Position numbers and translations under genes: made by a program
From: an uncultured Campylobacter sp.
GTDB lineage: Bacteria; Campylobacterota; Campylobacteria; Campylobacterales; Campylobacteraceae
DNA: 6,966 bases
Direction: 5' to 3'
Assembly: GCA_900772495.1 (NCBI GenBank)
Contig: CAAHEJ010000019.1
Location: 1-6,966, forward strand
Notes under the pieces: generated by a model
Told to the model about the DNA's origin: nothing
Database searches by the model: none
What the model saw: only the letters and a program-made list of their open reading frames with translations
In this document: positions 1 to 5,442 of the stretch, one piece after another
How the letters are laid out: every line of letters starts with the position of its first letter
How positions within the stretch are numbered: position 1 is the stretch's first letter

Positions 1-177
1 AAAAACCCGCCACTTCGCCAAAACTATCTTTTGACAAATTTTCATCTGCCAAAATCCACGCTCATAATGCTTGTGGCAAGTTTCATAGGACGAGAAAAAA
101 CGCTTGAAATTTATAATGAAGCCATCAAAAAAGGCTATAAATTCTACTCTTATGGAGACGCGATGCTTGTTATTTAG
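1..177 (+). CDS. queA: QueA, S-adenosylmethionine:tRNA ribosyltransferase-isomerase (C-terminal end only, 5' truncated by window)
   Basis: This is the last 58 codons of a gene that starts left of the window, in frame from base 1 to a TAG at 175-177. The visible peptide contains [12 protein letters not shown], then [10 protein letters not shown], and ends [13 protein letters not shown]; this ending is highly characteristic of QueA. In the family, the enzyme transfers and isomerises the ribosyl part of S-adenosylmethionine onto preQ1 at the tRNA wobble position to form epoxyqueuosine; it is cytoplasmic. The N-terminal part cannot be judged. The gene is convergent with mrdA and their 3' ends overlap by 8 bases (170-177), so no space is left for a conventional intergenic terminator. 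Function has no visible link to the envelope operon. The family call is confident because the C-terminal signature is long and contiguous. Confidence 0.93.
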   Translation, partial: KNPPLRQNYLLTNFHLPKSTLIMLVASFIGREKTLEIYNEAIKKGYKFYSYGDAMLVI

Positions 178-1981
178 CGCGTTTTTTGGGCTTTTGATAC
201 TGCCTTTGCAAGTAGCCAAGCTCTAAAAGTTTTTCGTAAATTTTTATGGCTAAGGCGTTTGTCGTCATCGTTTTGCCGCCGTGTTCAAGCAGCACGGTAA
301 CGACATATTTGGGCTTGTCATAAGGCGCAAAGCTCGTTAGCCAAGTGTGTGAGCGTGAGTAATACTCCAAATCCTTCTCTCTAATGTTGCGTTTTTCGGT
401 TTGCGAAAAGCCCACGACCTGCGCTGTGCCTGTTTTTGCCGCTACATTTAAGGGTAGGTATTGAAAGTAGCGGTAGGCTGTGCCGCCGGGTTCTTTGGCG
501 ACTGCGAGCATTGCTTCTTTGATGAGTGGGAGTTGGTTTTTTTCAAAGGGTGTAAAAAGCTCATCTTGCGCGCTTGCATTTTGCTCGCTTTTCACAAAAT
601 GCGGCGTTACGCGCTTGCCCGATGCGATTTGAGCTGTGTATTTAGCGATTTGCATAGGGGTTACGAGAAAGTTGCCTTGCCCTATGCTTGTATTAAGCGT
701 TTCTCCACGAAACCAAGCCGCATTGTAACGGCGCAGTTTCCATTCTCTGTGTGGCATAATGCCGATGAATTCATTTGGCAAATCCACGCCCGTTTTTGAG
801 CCAAAGCCCATTTTGAGCAGTGTCGGGGCGATTTTGTCTATGCCGACTTTAAGCGCGCCTTCGTAAAAATAAATATCACAGCTGTGCTTGATAGCATCGC
901 GCAAGTCCATAGCCCCGTGTCCTATGCGATTCCAGCAGCGAAACAAGCGGTTGCTTAACTCCACAGCGCCCGAGCAGTAAAATGTGCCTTTGGCGTTAAA
1001 TGCGCCTGAATTTAAGTAAGCAAGCCCAACGCCCATTTTCACAACAGAACCCGGCGGATAAAGTCCGTTTATCATTTTGTTGATGAAAGGGTGTTCGGGG
1101 GATTCGTTAAGCTCTTGCCACTGACTTGCTGAAATGCCGCTTACAAAAAGGTTTAAGTCGTATTCAGGGAAAGAACCAGCCGCGAGTATAGAGCCATCAT
1201 CAGCGTCCATTATAATCGCCACGCCCGCATTTTCGGCAAAAACCTTTGTCAAAAAGCGTTGCAACTCTATGTCTATGCTTAAAATCAAATCTTGGGATTT
1301 GGGGTTTGTGTAAAAAAGCTCTTCGATTTCTTTGTTAAAGGCATTGACTTTGACTTCTCTAACGCCCTTTTCGCCTTGCAAAATCGCATTATAATACTTC
1401 TCAACGCCACTTTTACCGACATAGCGCGTGAGTTTGGCTATCTCATTTTCTTTTATCTCTTGCAAATTCGCCTTGCCTATGTAGCCGATGATATGGCTTG
1501 CAATGTTTTCGTAAGGATAACTGCGCTTAACCGTTGGTAAAATCCTTAAATTCTCGCGTAAATTCAGCTCAGAATAAGCTGCAATCATATCTTTGTAAGG
1601 CACAAATTCAGCCACTTCGATAAAATCTTGATTATAATAAGAATCTTCTCTAATGTAGTTTCTGCGGAGCATTGTTGTGTTTATGTCGGGGAAAAACTGC
1701 GCGAAAAAGGCGATTTCTTCGTCTAAAAGTTTGCGATTTTCTTTTTTTATGTGTAAATAAGGCTTTATCGCTATGCTAAAACCAAGGTCATTTGACGCAA
1801 GCAAACGCCCCTTTGTGTCAAAGATAAGCCCACGGATAGGCGCTATAAACTGCGTTTTTACGGCATTTTGTCTTGCCATTTCTTCATAATACACATTTGA
1901 TTTTATCGCTAGATAATACACCCTGCTTAAAAGCAGCACAAAAACCACAAAGATAAAAGCCATCACCAAGCGAAGTCTCAT
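170..1981 (-). CDS. mrdA: Penicillin-binding protein 2, peptidoglycan D,D-transpeptidase of the elongasome
   Basis: The 603-residue product is a class B penicillin-binding protein of the PBP2/MrdA type, which cross-links peptidoglycan during lateral growth. Residues about 4-26 form a single membrane anchor. Residues about 45-230 are the PBP dimerisation (pedestal) region, including the APIRGLIFD and [10 protein letters not shown] stretches. The transpeptidase domain follows: PPGSVVK gives the SxxK motif with catalytic Ser312 and Lys315, Ser367-Cys-Asp occupies the SxN/SxD motif, and Lys516-Thr-Gly is the KTG motif. Length is normal for PBP2. The ATG start has AAAGG seven bases upstream and overlaps the preceding stop as ATGA. 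It is the last gene of the operon and its 3' end overlaps queA. The usual partner rodA is not downstream. Three D/E-x-N-x-S/T sequons (Asn101, Asn292, Asn468) lie in the periplasmic part. The C. jejuni orthologue is, from memory, called pbpC. Confidence 0.97.
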   Translation of the reverse strand: MRLRLVMAFIFVVFVLLLSRVYYLAIKSNVYYEEMARQNAVKTQFIAPIRGLIFDTKGRLLASNDLGFSIAIKPYLHIKKENRKLLDEEIAFFAQFFPDINTTMLRRNYIREDSYYNQDFIEVAEFVPYKDMIAAYSELNLRENLRILPTVKRSYPYENIASHIIGYIGKANLQEIKENEIAKLTRYVGKSGVEKYYNAILQGEKGVREVKVNAFNKEIEELFYTNPKSQDLILSIDIELQRFLTKVFAENAGVAIIMDADDGSILAAGSFPEYDLNLFVSGISASQWQELNESPEHPFINKMINGLYPPGSVVKMGVGLAYLNSGAFNAKGTFYCSGAVELSNRLFRCWNRIGHGAMDLRDAIKHSCDIYFYEGALKVGIDKIAPTLLKMGFGSKTGVDLPNEFIGIMPHREWKLRRYNAAWFRGETLNTSIGQGNFLVTPMQIAKYTAQIASGKRVTPHFVKSEQNASAQDELFTPFEKNQLPLIKEAMLAVAKEPGGTAYRYFQYLPLNVAAKTGTAQVVGFSQTEKRNIREKDLEYYSRSHTWLTSFAPYDKPKYVVTVLLEHGGKTMTTNALAIKIYEKLLELGYLQRQYQKPKKRAK

Positions 1982-2484
1982 TTTACAGCCTTTCTAAAAA
2001 TGAGATAGCAAAGGGCTGATTCGATGAGCATACTCGCAAGGTATTCCCCGCCCAAAAGCCTAAAATCGCTCGTGTCGATATAAAAAAGCACATTGTCGAT
2101 GATGAAAAGCAAAACATAAGCACAAAGGCAAAATAAAATAGGCAAGGTCCTGCCGATAGTGAAATTTAGCCTTATCCAGTCGGCACAAAAATAATAAAAA
2201 GCAAAAAAAGCAAAGCACGATGAAAAAAGATAAAAATCGTGCGTAATGTCGATAAACACGAGATAAAAAAGAGAAAAATACCAGCGAAAATCAAGCTCAT
2301 AGAGTGTTTGCTCGCTTTCGTGCAGCAAAACAAACATATAGTTGAAAAAAAAGCCGATGAGCAAGGGTAGCGGAAAAATGGAGCTAAAAATTTGATAAAA
2401 CACAAAGAAAAAGCCCAAAATCAAATACGAACCGCTGAAAAAATGGTGCTTTTCTGTGCTTCCAAAACGGCGTTGTTTAGGCAT
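1978..2484 (-). CDS. Small polytopic membrane protein in the mreD position (MreD-like candidate)
   Basis: A 168-residue, very hydrophobic and phenylalanine-rich protein with a short basic N-terminus (MPKQRRFGSTEK). Likely membrane segments are about 17-36, 40-55, 68-98 (possibly two helices), 113-135 and 148-163, with a basic C-terminus (RKAVK). I recognise no sequence motif. Size, about five or six helices, and location directly before PBP2 with an ATGA overlap match MreD, the rod-shape protein normally encoded between mreC and mrdA. The functional assignment is therefore inference from position and topology. The same slot is occupied, from memory, by Cj0651 and HP1566, usually annotated as hypothetical or integral membrane proteins. 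The ATG start has AGGA seven bases upstream and overlaps the engB end by 8 bases. Alternative: an unrelated conserved epsilonproteobacterial membrane protein. The gene itself is well supported. Confidence 0.85.
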   Translation of the reverse strand: MPKQRRFGSTEKHHFFSGSYLILGFFFVFYQIFSSIFPLPLLIGFFFNYMFVLLHESEQTLYELDFRWYFSLFYLVFIDITHDFYLFSSCFAFFAFYYFCADWIRLNFTIGRTLPILFCLCAYVLLFIIDNVLFYIDTSDFRLLGGEYLASMLIESALCYLIFRKAVK

Positions 2485-3163
2485 TTGCTCGTCCTAGTGT
2501 GTGGCTTAAAAGCGCGTTTTCAAGCTGAGCTAAGCCTGTGTTTTTGGCACTTGAAACAAGCAAGGCGTTTGGGTAAGTTTTATTTAGCCTTGCTTTTTGG
2601 CTTTGGTTGAGCTTGTCCGCCTTTGTGAAAACCTGCAAAATGCCTTGACTTGGGCTTTTAAGGCTTTGCAAATACTCACTTATGCTCTCATCAAGGGCTA
2701 AATTCTCGTGTCTAGCATCTCGCAAATGCACAAAAAGCCTTATGGCTTGGCGTTTTTTCAAAAACTCGTCTAAATTTTTGTCCCACTCAGCCCTTTGGGC
2801 GTGCGAGACTTTGGCATAACCAAAACCGGGCAAATCCACAAAAATAAGCGTGAATTTGTCGCTTTGGCAATTTAAATTCACGCCCAAATTTTCACGCAAA
2901 TTTGGGTTTGCATTTTTATCCGCTAAAATGCTTAAATTTTGCTCTTTTAAATTCAGCTTAAAATTAACTTCAAAAAAGTTGATAAGCCTTGTTTTGCCCG
3001 GTGTAGCCGAGCTTTTGGCTAGATTTTTTTGACGAGTTAGGGCGTTGATGAGTGAGCTTTTGCCGACATTTGAACGCCCTAAAAAAGCCACTTCGCTCAA
3101 AGCAAAATGCGGACTTTGCGAAAAATTTGTGGCTGAGATGATGAATTTTGCGCTAGTTATCAT
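2477..3163 (-). CDS. engB: EngB/YsxC, ribosome-biogenesis GTP-binding protein
   Basis: A 228-residue TRAFAC-class GTPase required in the family for assembly of the large ribosomal subunit; cytoplasmic. All G motifs are visible: G1 GRSNVGKSS (29-37), G2 SSATPGKT with Thr58, G3 DLPGFGYAKV (Asp110-Gly113), G4 TKAD (180-183) and G5 SSA (204-206). Most EngB proteins are about 195-210 residues. This one is longer because about 30 extra hydrophilic residues, rich in Asn and Leu, sit between the FFEV strand (63-66) and the G3 strand, that is, between switch I and switch II. The start is ATG with only a weak GGA upstream and overlaps the lptA stop as ATGA, so coupling probably matters. It is a housekeeping passenger in an envelope operon, an arrangement also seen, from memory, in C. 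jejuni and H. pylori. Confidence 0.96.
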   Translation of the reverse strand: MITSAKFIISATNFSQSPHFALSEVAFLGRSNVGKSSLINALTRQKNLAKSSATPGKTRLINFFEVNFKLNLKEQNLSILADKNANPNLRENLGVNLNCQSDKFTLIFVDLPGFGYAKVSHAQRAEWDKNLDEFLKKRQAIRLFVHLRDARHENLALDESISEYLQSLKSPSQGILQVFTKADKLNQSQKARLNKTYPNALLVSSAKNTGLAQLENALLSHTLGRANA

Positions 3164-3615
3164 TTTTTATCCAGCTCAAAGGTAAATTTCACGGGCTTTT
3201 GCTCCACGCTCATCACGGTGTAGCTTTCTTGTTTTTTGTCGATGATGATGGTTTCGCCGACAAGTTTTTGGTTGCTTTGGGCTTCTTCGACTACTGCATT
3301 GCCCTTAATCTCATAAATTTCGTTTGCCACATCATAGCTTAGCTCATCGCCGCGCCCCTTGTAGAGCTTGTTTTTTAGCATTATCTCAAAGTGCGCATCG
3401 CCCAAAGCCCTGTAAAATTTAGCTTTGCGGTTTTTGTCTGTGGTGATGATGAGCTTGTTTGTGCGCAAAATGTCCTTGTCGCGCTTGACAAAAACGCCCC
3501 CGCTCAATACATTTTCGCCCTTTTTTTCATCGGCGTAAAAATGCGCCGCACGCACTTCTACTTGCTCGCCAAAGGCGCAAAGTGCTAAAACGCAGAGTAA
3601 AATCAATCGAACCAC
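3160..3615 (-). CDS. lptA: LptA, periplasmic LPS-transport bridge protein (OstA-like N-terminal domain)
   Basis: A 151-residue exported protein. Residues 1-16 form a short signal peptide (hydrophobic LILLCVLALCAFG, likely cut before EQVEV). The rest resembles the OstA/LptA beta-jellyroll domain: EVRAAHFYADE, LSGGVFVKRD, LRTNKLII, YKGRGDELSYD, YEIKGNAVVEE and KLVGETIIID are repeated strand pairs of that fold. In the family, LptA polymerises or bridges LptC in the inner membrane to LptD in the outer membrane, and carries lipopolysaccharide across the periplasm. Its placement directly after kdsC-lptC repeats the enterobacterial kdsC-lptC-lptA order, though lptB does not follow here. The chosen start is GTG at 3613-3615, preceded by AAGGGG with seven bases of spacing; it overlaps the lptC end by 13 bases. 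Sequence similarity in this family is low, so context adds weight. Confidence 0.9.
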   Translation of the reverse strand: MVRLILLCVLALCAFGEQVEVRAAHFYADEKKGENVLSGGVFVKRDKDILRTNKLIITTDKNRKAKFYRALGDAHFEIMLKNKLYKGRGDELSYDVANEIYEIKGNAVVEEAQSNQKLVGETIIIDKKQESYTVMSVEQKPVKFTFELDKK

Positions 3616-4115
3616 GCCTTAACCCCTTGAATTTTCAGCACTTTTTTAGGCACATTATACTCAAACGCCGTGCCTGTGAGTAAATTTTCTTTACGATATA
3701 CCTTAAAATCGGACTTTGTGCTTAAAATTTTCTTTTTATTGTCGTAAAATAGCCGCTGTGTCTCAACGCGAGTGCCATTGTCATCAGCATAGCGCACATT
3801 TCCTTGCAGTGTCGTGTCATTTTGCGTTAAGACAAGCGTGTTTGCGCTTGCGTTAAAATCAAAGCCATACACCAAAACCTTGTTAAAAATATCTTTGTCC
3901 GTATATCTTTGCCAGCTTGCTGCTTGGTAGTTTGCCTTTGTGCTGCTCGCGTTAAGCTCGAAAATATCAAGCCTGTTTGCTTCAATGTTCTTAAAATCCA
4001 CGCTTGGAGGCTTAAAATCAATAGAATAAAATTCCTGCAAGCTCAAAAACACAAGAGTGAGCGAAAAAAGCCCCATCAGCACCGCAAAAATCCTTACTGC
4101 CAAAGCTTTGCCCAC
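3603..4115 (-). CDS. lptC: LptC, inner-membrane-anchored LPS export protein
   Basis: A 170-residue protein with one N-terminal membrane segment (about residues 9-26, after a short basic head MGKALAVR) and a periplasmic beta-rich domain. Family knowledge: LptC is the bitopic subunit that passes LPS from the LptBFG transporter to LptA. Visible support is the size, topology, the strand pattern (TTLQGNVRYADDNGTRVETQ and LLTGTAFEYNVPKKVLKIQG resemble the OstA-type repeats of LptC), and the position between kdsC and lptA. The listed GTG start (4113-4115) overlaps kdsC by 22 bases and has a poor ribosome binding site. An in-frame GTG at 4080-4082 has a good TAAGGA eight bases upstream and would shorten the protein by 11 residues. 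Three D/E-x-N-x-S/T sequons (Asn55, Asn88, Asn113) lie in the periplasmic domain. Confidence 0.85.
   Translation of the reverse strand: MGKALAVRIFAVLMGLFSLTLVFLSLQEFYSIDFKPPSVDFKNIEANRLDIFELNASSTKANYQAASWQRYTDKDIFNKVLVYGFDFNASANTLVLTQNDTTLQGNVRYADDNGTRVETQRLFYDNKKKILSTKSDFKVYRKENLLTGTAFEYNVPKKVLKIQGVKAWFD
4080..4096 (-). promoter_or_regulatory. Alternative lptC start: TAAGGA ribosome binding site and in-frame GTG
   Basis: On the minus strand TAAGGA (4096-4091) is followed by eight bases and then GTG (4082-4080), in frame with lptC. The TAA of this Shine-Dalgarno sequence is also the stop codon of kdsC, a typical re-initiation arrangement. It competes with the upstream GTG at 4113-4115, which has only a weak AAAGA-like sequence before it. 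The short form would keep the hydrophobic segment but lose the basic head (K3, R8) that favours a cytoplasmic N-terminus, so neither start can be excluded. Confidence 0.4.
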
Positions 4116-4576
4116 TCTTTTTGCATTTTGTTTTTTTGCACTAAAATTTCTATCATCTGCGCCACTGCGCCCTTGCCGCCGTTAAATTTCAGCCTTTTGC
4201 CGACATCGATGAAAGCATCTTTTGGCGTAAAGGCGAATTTAACGGCGTTTAAAAGCTCTGTATCGTTGTAGTAATCCCCTATGGCAGCGCATTGTGCTAG
4301 GCTTAAATTCAGCTTTTTTAGGATAGTTTGCGCGCAAGCAAGTTTGTCCTTGATACCTTGATAAACAAGGTCGATTTTCAAGTCTCTTGCACGCAAATTC
4401 ACGCACTCGCTTTGCCGTCCCGTGATGATGGCGGCTTTTTTGCCAAGTTTAAGCCACGCTTCTATGGCTGCGCCGTCTTTGACATTAAATTCCTTCATCT
4501 CCACGCCGTTTGCGCTGTATATGATTTTGCCATCAGTTAGGCAACCATCAATGTCTAAAAAAATCAGCTCTATCAT
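4094..4576 (-). CDS. kdsC: KdsC-type 3-deoxy-D-manno-octulosonate 8-phosphate phosphatase (HAD superfamily)
   Basis: A 160-residue, cap-less (C0) HAD phosphatase, cytoplasmic. Motif I is FLDIDGCLTDG, with nucleophile Asp8 and general acid Asp10; KDGAAIEAWLKLG follows as in KdsC. Motif II is ITGRQSE (Thr52-Gly-Arg54). YQGIKDK supplies the motif III lysine (Lys76 or Lys78), and IGDYYND gives the GDxxxD form of motif IV (Asp101, Asp105) instead of the GDDxxD usual in KdsC. GGKGAV (133-138) matches the C-terminal GGxGAV signature. The family hydrolyses KDO 8-phosphate to KDO, the inner-core sugar of LPS/LOS. Location next to lptC-lptA strongly supports this substrate over other small HAD enzymes. 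The ATG start overlaps the rlpA stop as ATGA. Residue after GAV is Ala rather than the frequent Arg. Confidence 0.92.
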   Translation of the reverse strand: MIELIFLDIDGCLTDGKIIYSANGVEMKEFNVKDGAAIEAWLKLGKKAAIITGRQSECVNLRARDLKIDLVYQGIKDKLACAQTILKKLNLSLAQCAAIGDYYNDTELLNAVKFAFTPKDAFIDVGKRLKFNGGKGAVAQMIEILVQKNKMQKEWAKLWQ

Positions 4577-5421
4577 TCTTTAACGACAAAAGCCCCCGGA
4601 AATTCGCCACTTCGCACAAAGTCTTTGGCTTCTGCTTCGCTTTTAAAGCCCTTTAAGAAAACCCTTGTCAGTCCGTCTCTGGCGCTCACTCGTGAGTAAG
4701 TCGTATAGCCCTTGTAGGATTTGTATCTGTCGATTATATCTTGGGCGCCGTCTTTGTTTCTAAACGCGCCGATTTGCACCATAAAGCCGCCGCCTTGATA
4801 TGAGCTAGTATCGACAACTTGGGGTATGTCGATGAGTGCTGATGGAACGCTAGCGTTTTGCTCTAAGCTAGCGTTGGTATCTACAACCGCACTTGTGGGC
4901 GTTCCCAAAGGCGTGGGCGTAATGTCCGATGAGTCAAAGCCGATAACTTCGAGCTTCACGGGTGCTGTGCCTGTTTGGAGCATATCAAGCCTTGTGGCTG
5001 CTGCCTTTGACAAGTCTATGATGCGGTTGTCCTTAAAGGGTCCGCGGTCATTGACACGCACGGTGGTTTTGCGCCCGTTGTCAAGGTTGGTTACGCTTAA
5101 AATCGTATTCATCGGCAGGGTTTTGTGCGCTGCTGTGAAAGCGTTTTGGTTGTAAGTCTCGCCGTTGCTGGTTGTCTTGCCGTGAAAGCCCGGTCCATAC
5201 CAGCTTGCTACGCCTGTGGCGGTTTCGCCTACGCCTACAACGGTTGGATAATAAGTCTTGCCATTAACCGTGTAAGGTTTCATCGTGCCTGTGGCGTTGG
5301 TTTGGTTTGTTTTATCTGTCCTAAAATCCTTAGGATAGTTTGAGCCAAGACAACCGCTTGTGGCGAAGATGATAAAGCCAAGCACCAAAGAATTCAGTGC
5401 TATGTAAGTGTGTTTGAGCAT
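4573..5421 (-). CDS. rlpA: RlpA, septal/peripheral lytic transglycosylase lipoprotein with SPOR domain
   Basis: A 282-residue predicted lipoprotein. The signal sequence (1-23) ends TSGC, with Cys24 the probable lipidation site; Thr at -3 is an unusual lipobox residue. The double-psi beta-barrel domain spans about 67-160 (GVASWYGPGFHGKTTSNGE ... VNDRGPF). Glu88, His99 and Asp125 have the same 11- and 26-residue spacing as the functionally important E120, H131 and D157 reported for Pseudomonas aeruginosa RlpA, so the enzyme should be active as a lytic transglycosylase, a family that cuts denuded glycan strands. A Thr/Pro/Ala/Ser-rich linker (about 163-208) carries two glycosylation sequons. The SPOR domain (about 210-282, FMVQIGAF ... 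TRVFLKGF) binds denuded glycan at division sites. The ATG start has a strong AAAGGAG five bases upstream. It follows mltD, another lytic transglycosylase. Confidence 0.96.
   Translation of the reverse strand: MLKHTYIALNSLVLGFIIFATSGCLGSNYPKDFRTDKTNQTNATGTMKPYTVNGKTYYPTVVGVGETATGVASWYGPGFHGKTTSNGETYNQNAFTAAHKTLPMNTILSVTNLDNGRKTTVRVNDRGPFKDNRIIDLSKAAATRLDMLQTGTAPVKLEVIGFDSSDITPTPLGTPTSAVVDTNASLEQNASVPSALIDIPQVVDTSSYQGGGFMVQIGAFRNKDGAQDIIDRYKSYKGYTTYSRVSARDGLTRVFLKGFKSEAEAKDFVRSGEFPGAFVVKE
4846..4875. repeat. Short palindrome and direct repeat inside the rlpA linker
   Basis: AACGCTAGCGTT at 4846-4857 is a perfect 12-base palindrome, and GCTAGCGTT recurs at 4867-4875, 18 bases further on. On the coding strand the unit AACGCTAGC encodes Asn-Ala-Ser twice (residues 183-185 and 189-191). 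The repeat is best explained as codons for the two adjacent glycosylation sequons, perhaps created by a small tandem duplication, rather than as an operator. Confidence 0.6.
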
Positions 5422-5442
5422 TTTTTCTCCTTTGAGTTGAAT
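5422..5442 (-). promoter_or_regulatory. mltD-rlpA spacer with strong ribosome binding site
   Basis: This is the only gap between genes in the minus-strand train. AAAGGAG at 5433-5427 (minus strand), then five A residues, precedes the rlpA ATG. It is the best Shine-Dalgarno match in the window, consistent with rlpA being translated independently of mltD, while the other junctions overlap. The gap is too short to contain a complete promoter or a terminator hairpin. Confidence 0.85.

Noticed and set aside
461..799. Plus-strand open frame of 112 codons inside mrdA
   Set aside because: It lies wholly antisense to the well-supported PBP2 transpeptidase domain, its product has no recognisable domain, and no ribosome binding site stands out. 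The same reasoning applies to the other antisense frames at 1292-1540, 2392-2610, 2850-3032, 3391-3588, 4328-4540, 4826-5343, 5539-5760 and 6131-6328.
3909..4271. Plus-strand open frame of 120 codons across lptC and kdsC
   Set aside because: Antisense to two confidently identified genes; the Cys-, Lys- and Ser-rich product looks like a frame shadow.
5300..5421. Sequon-like NQT and NAT sites near the RlpA N-terminus (residues about 39-44)
   Set aside because: They lack Asp or Glu at position -2 (Lys and Gln instead), so they do not meet the Campylobacter PglB rule and were not counted.
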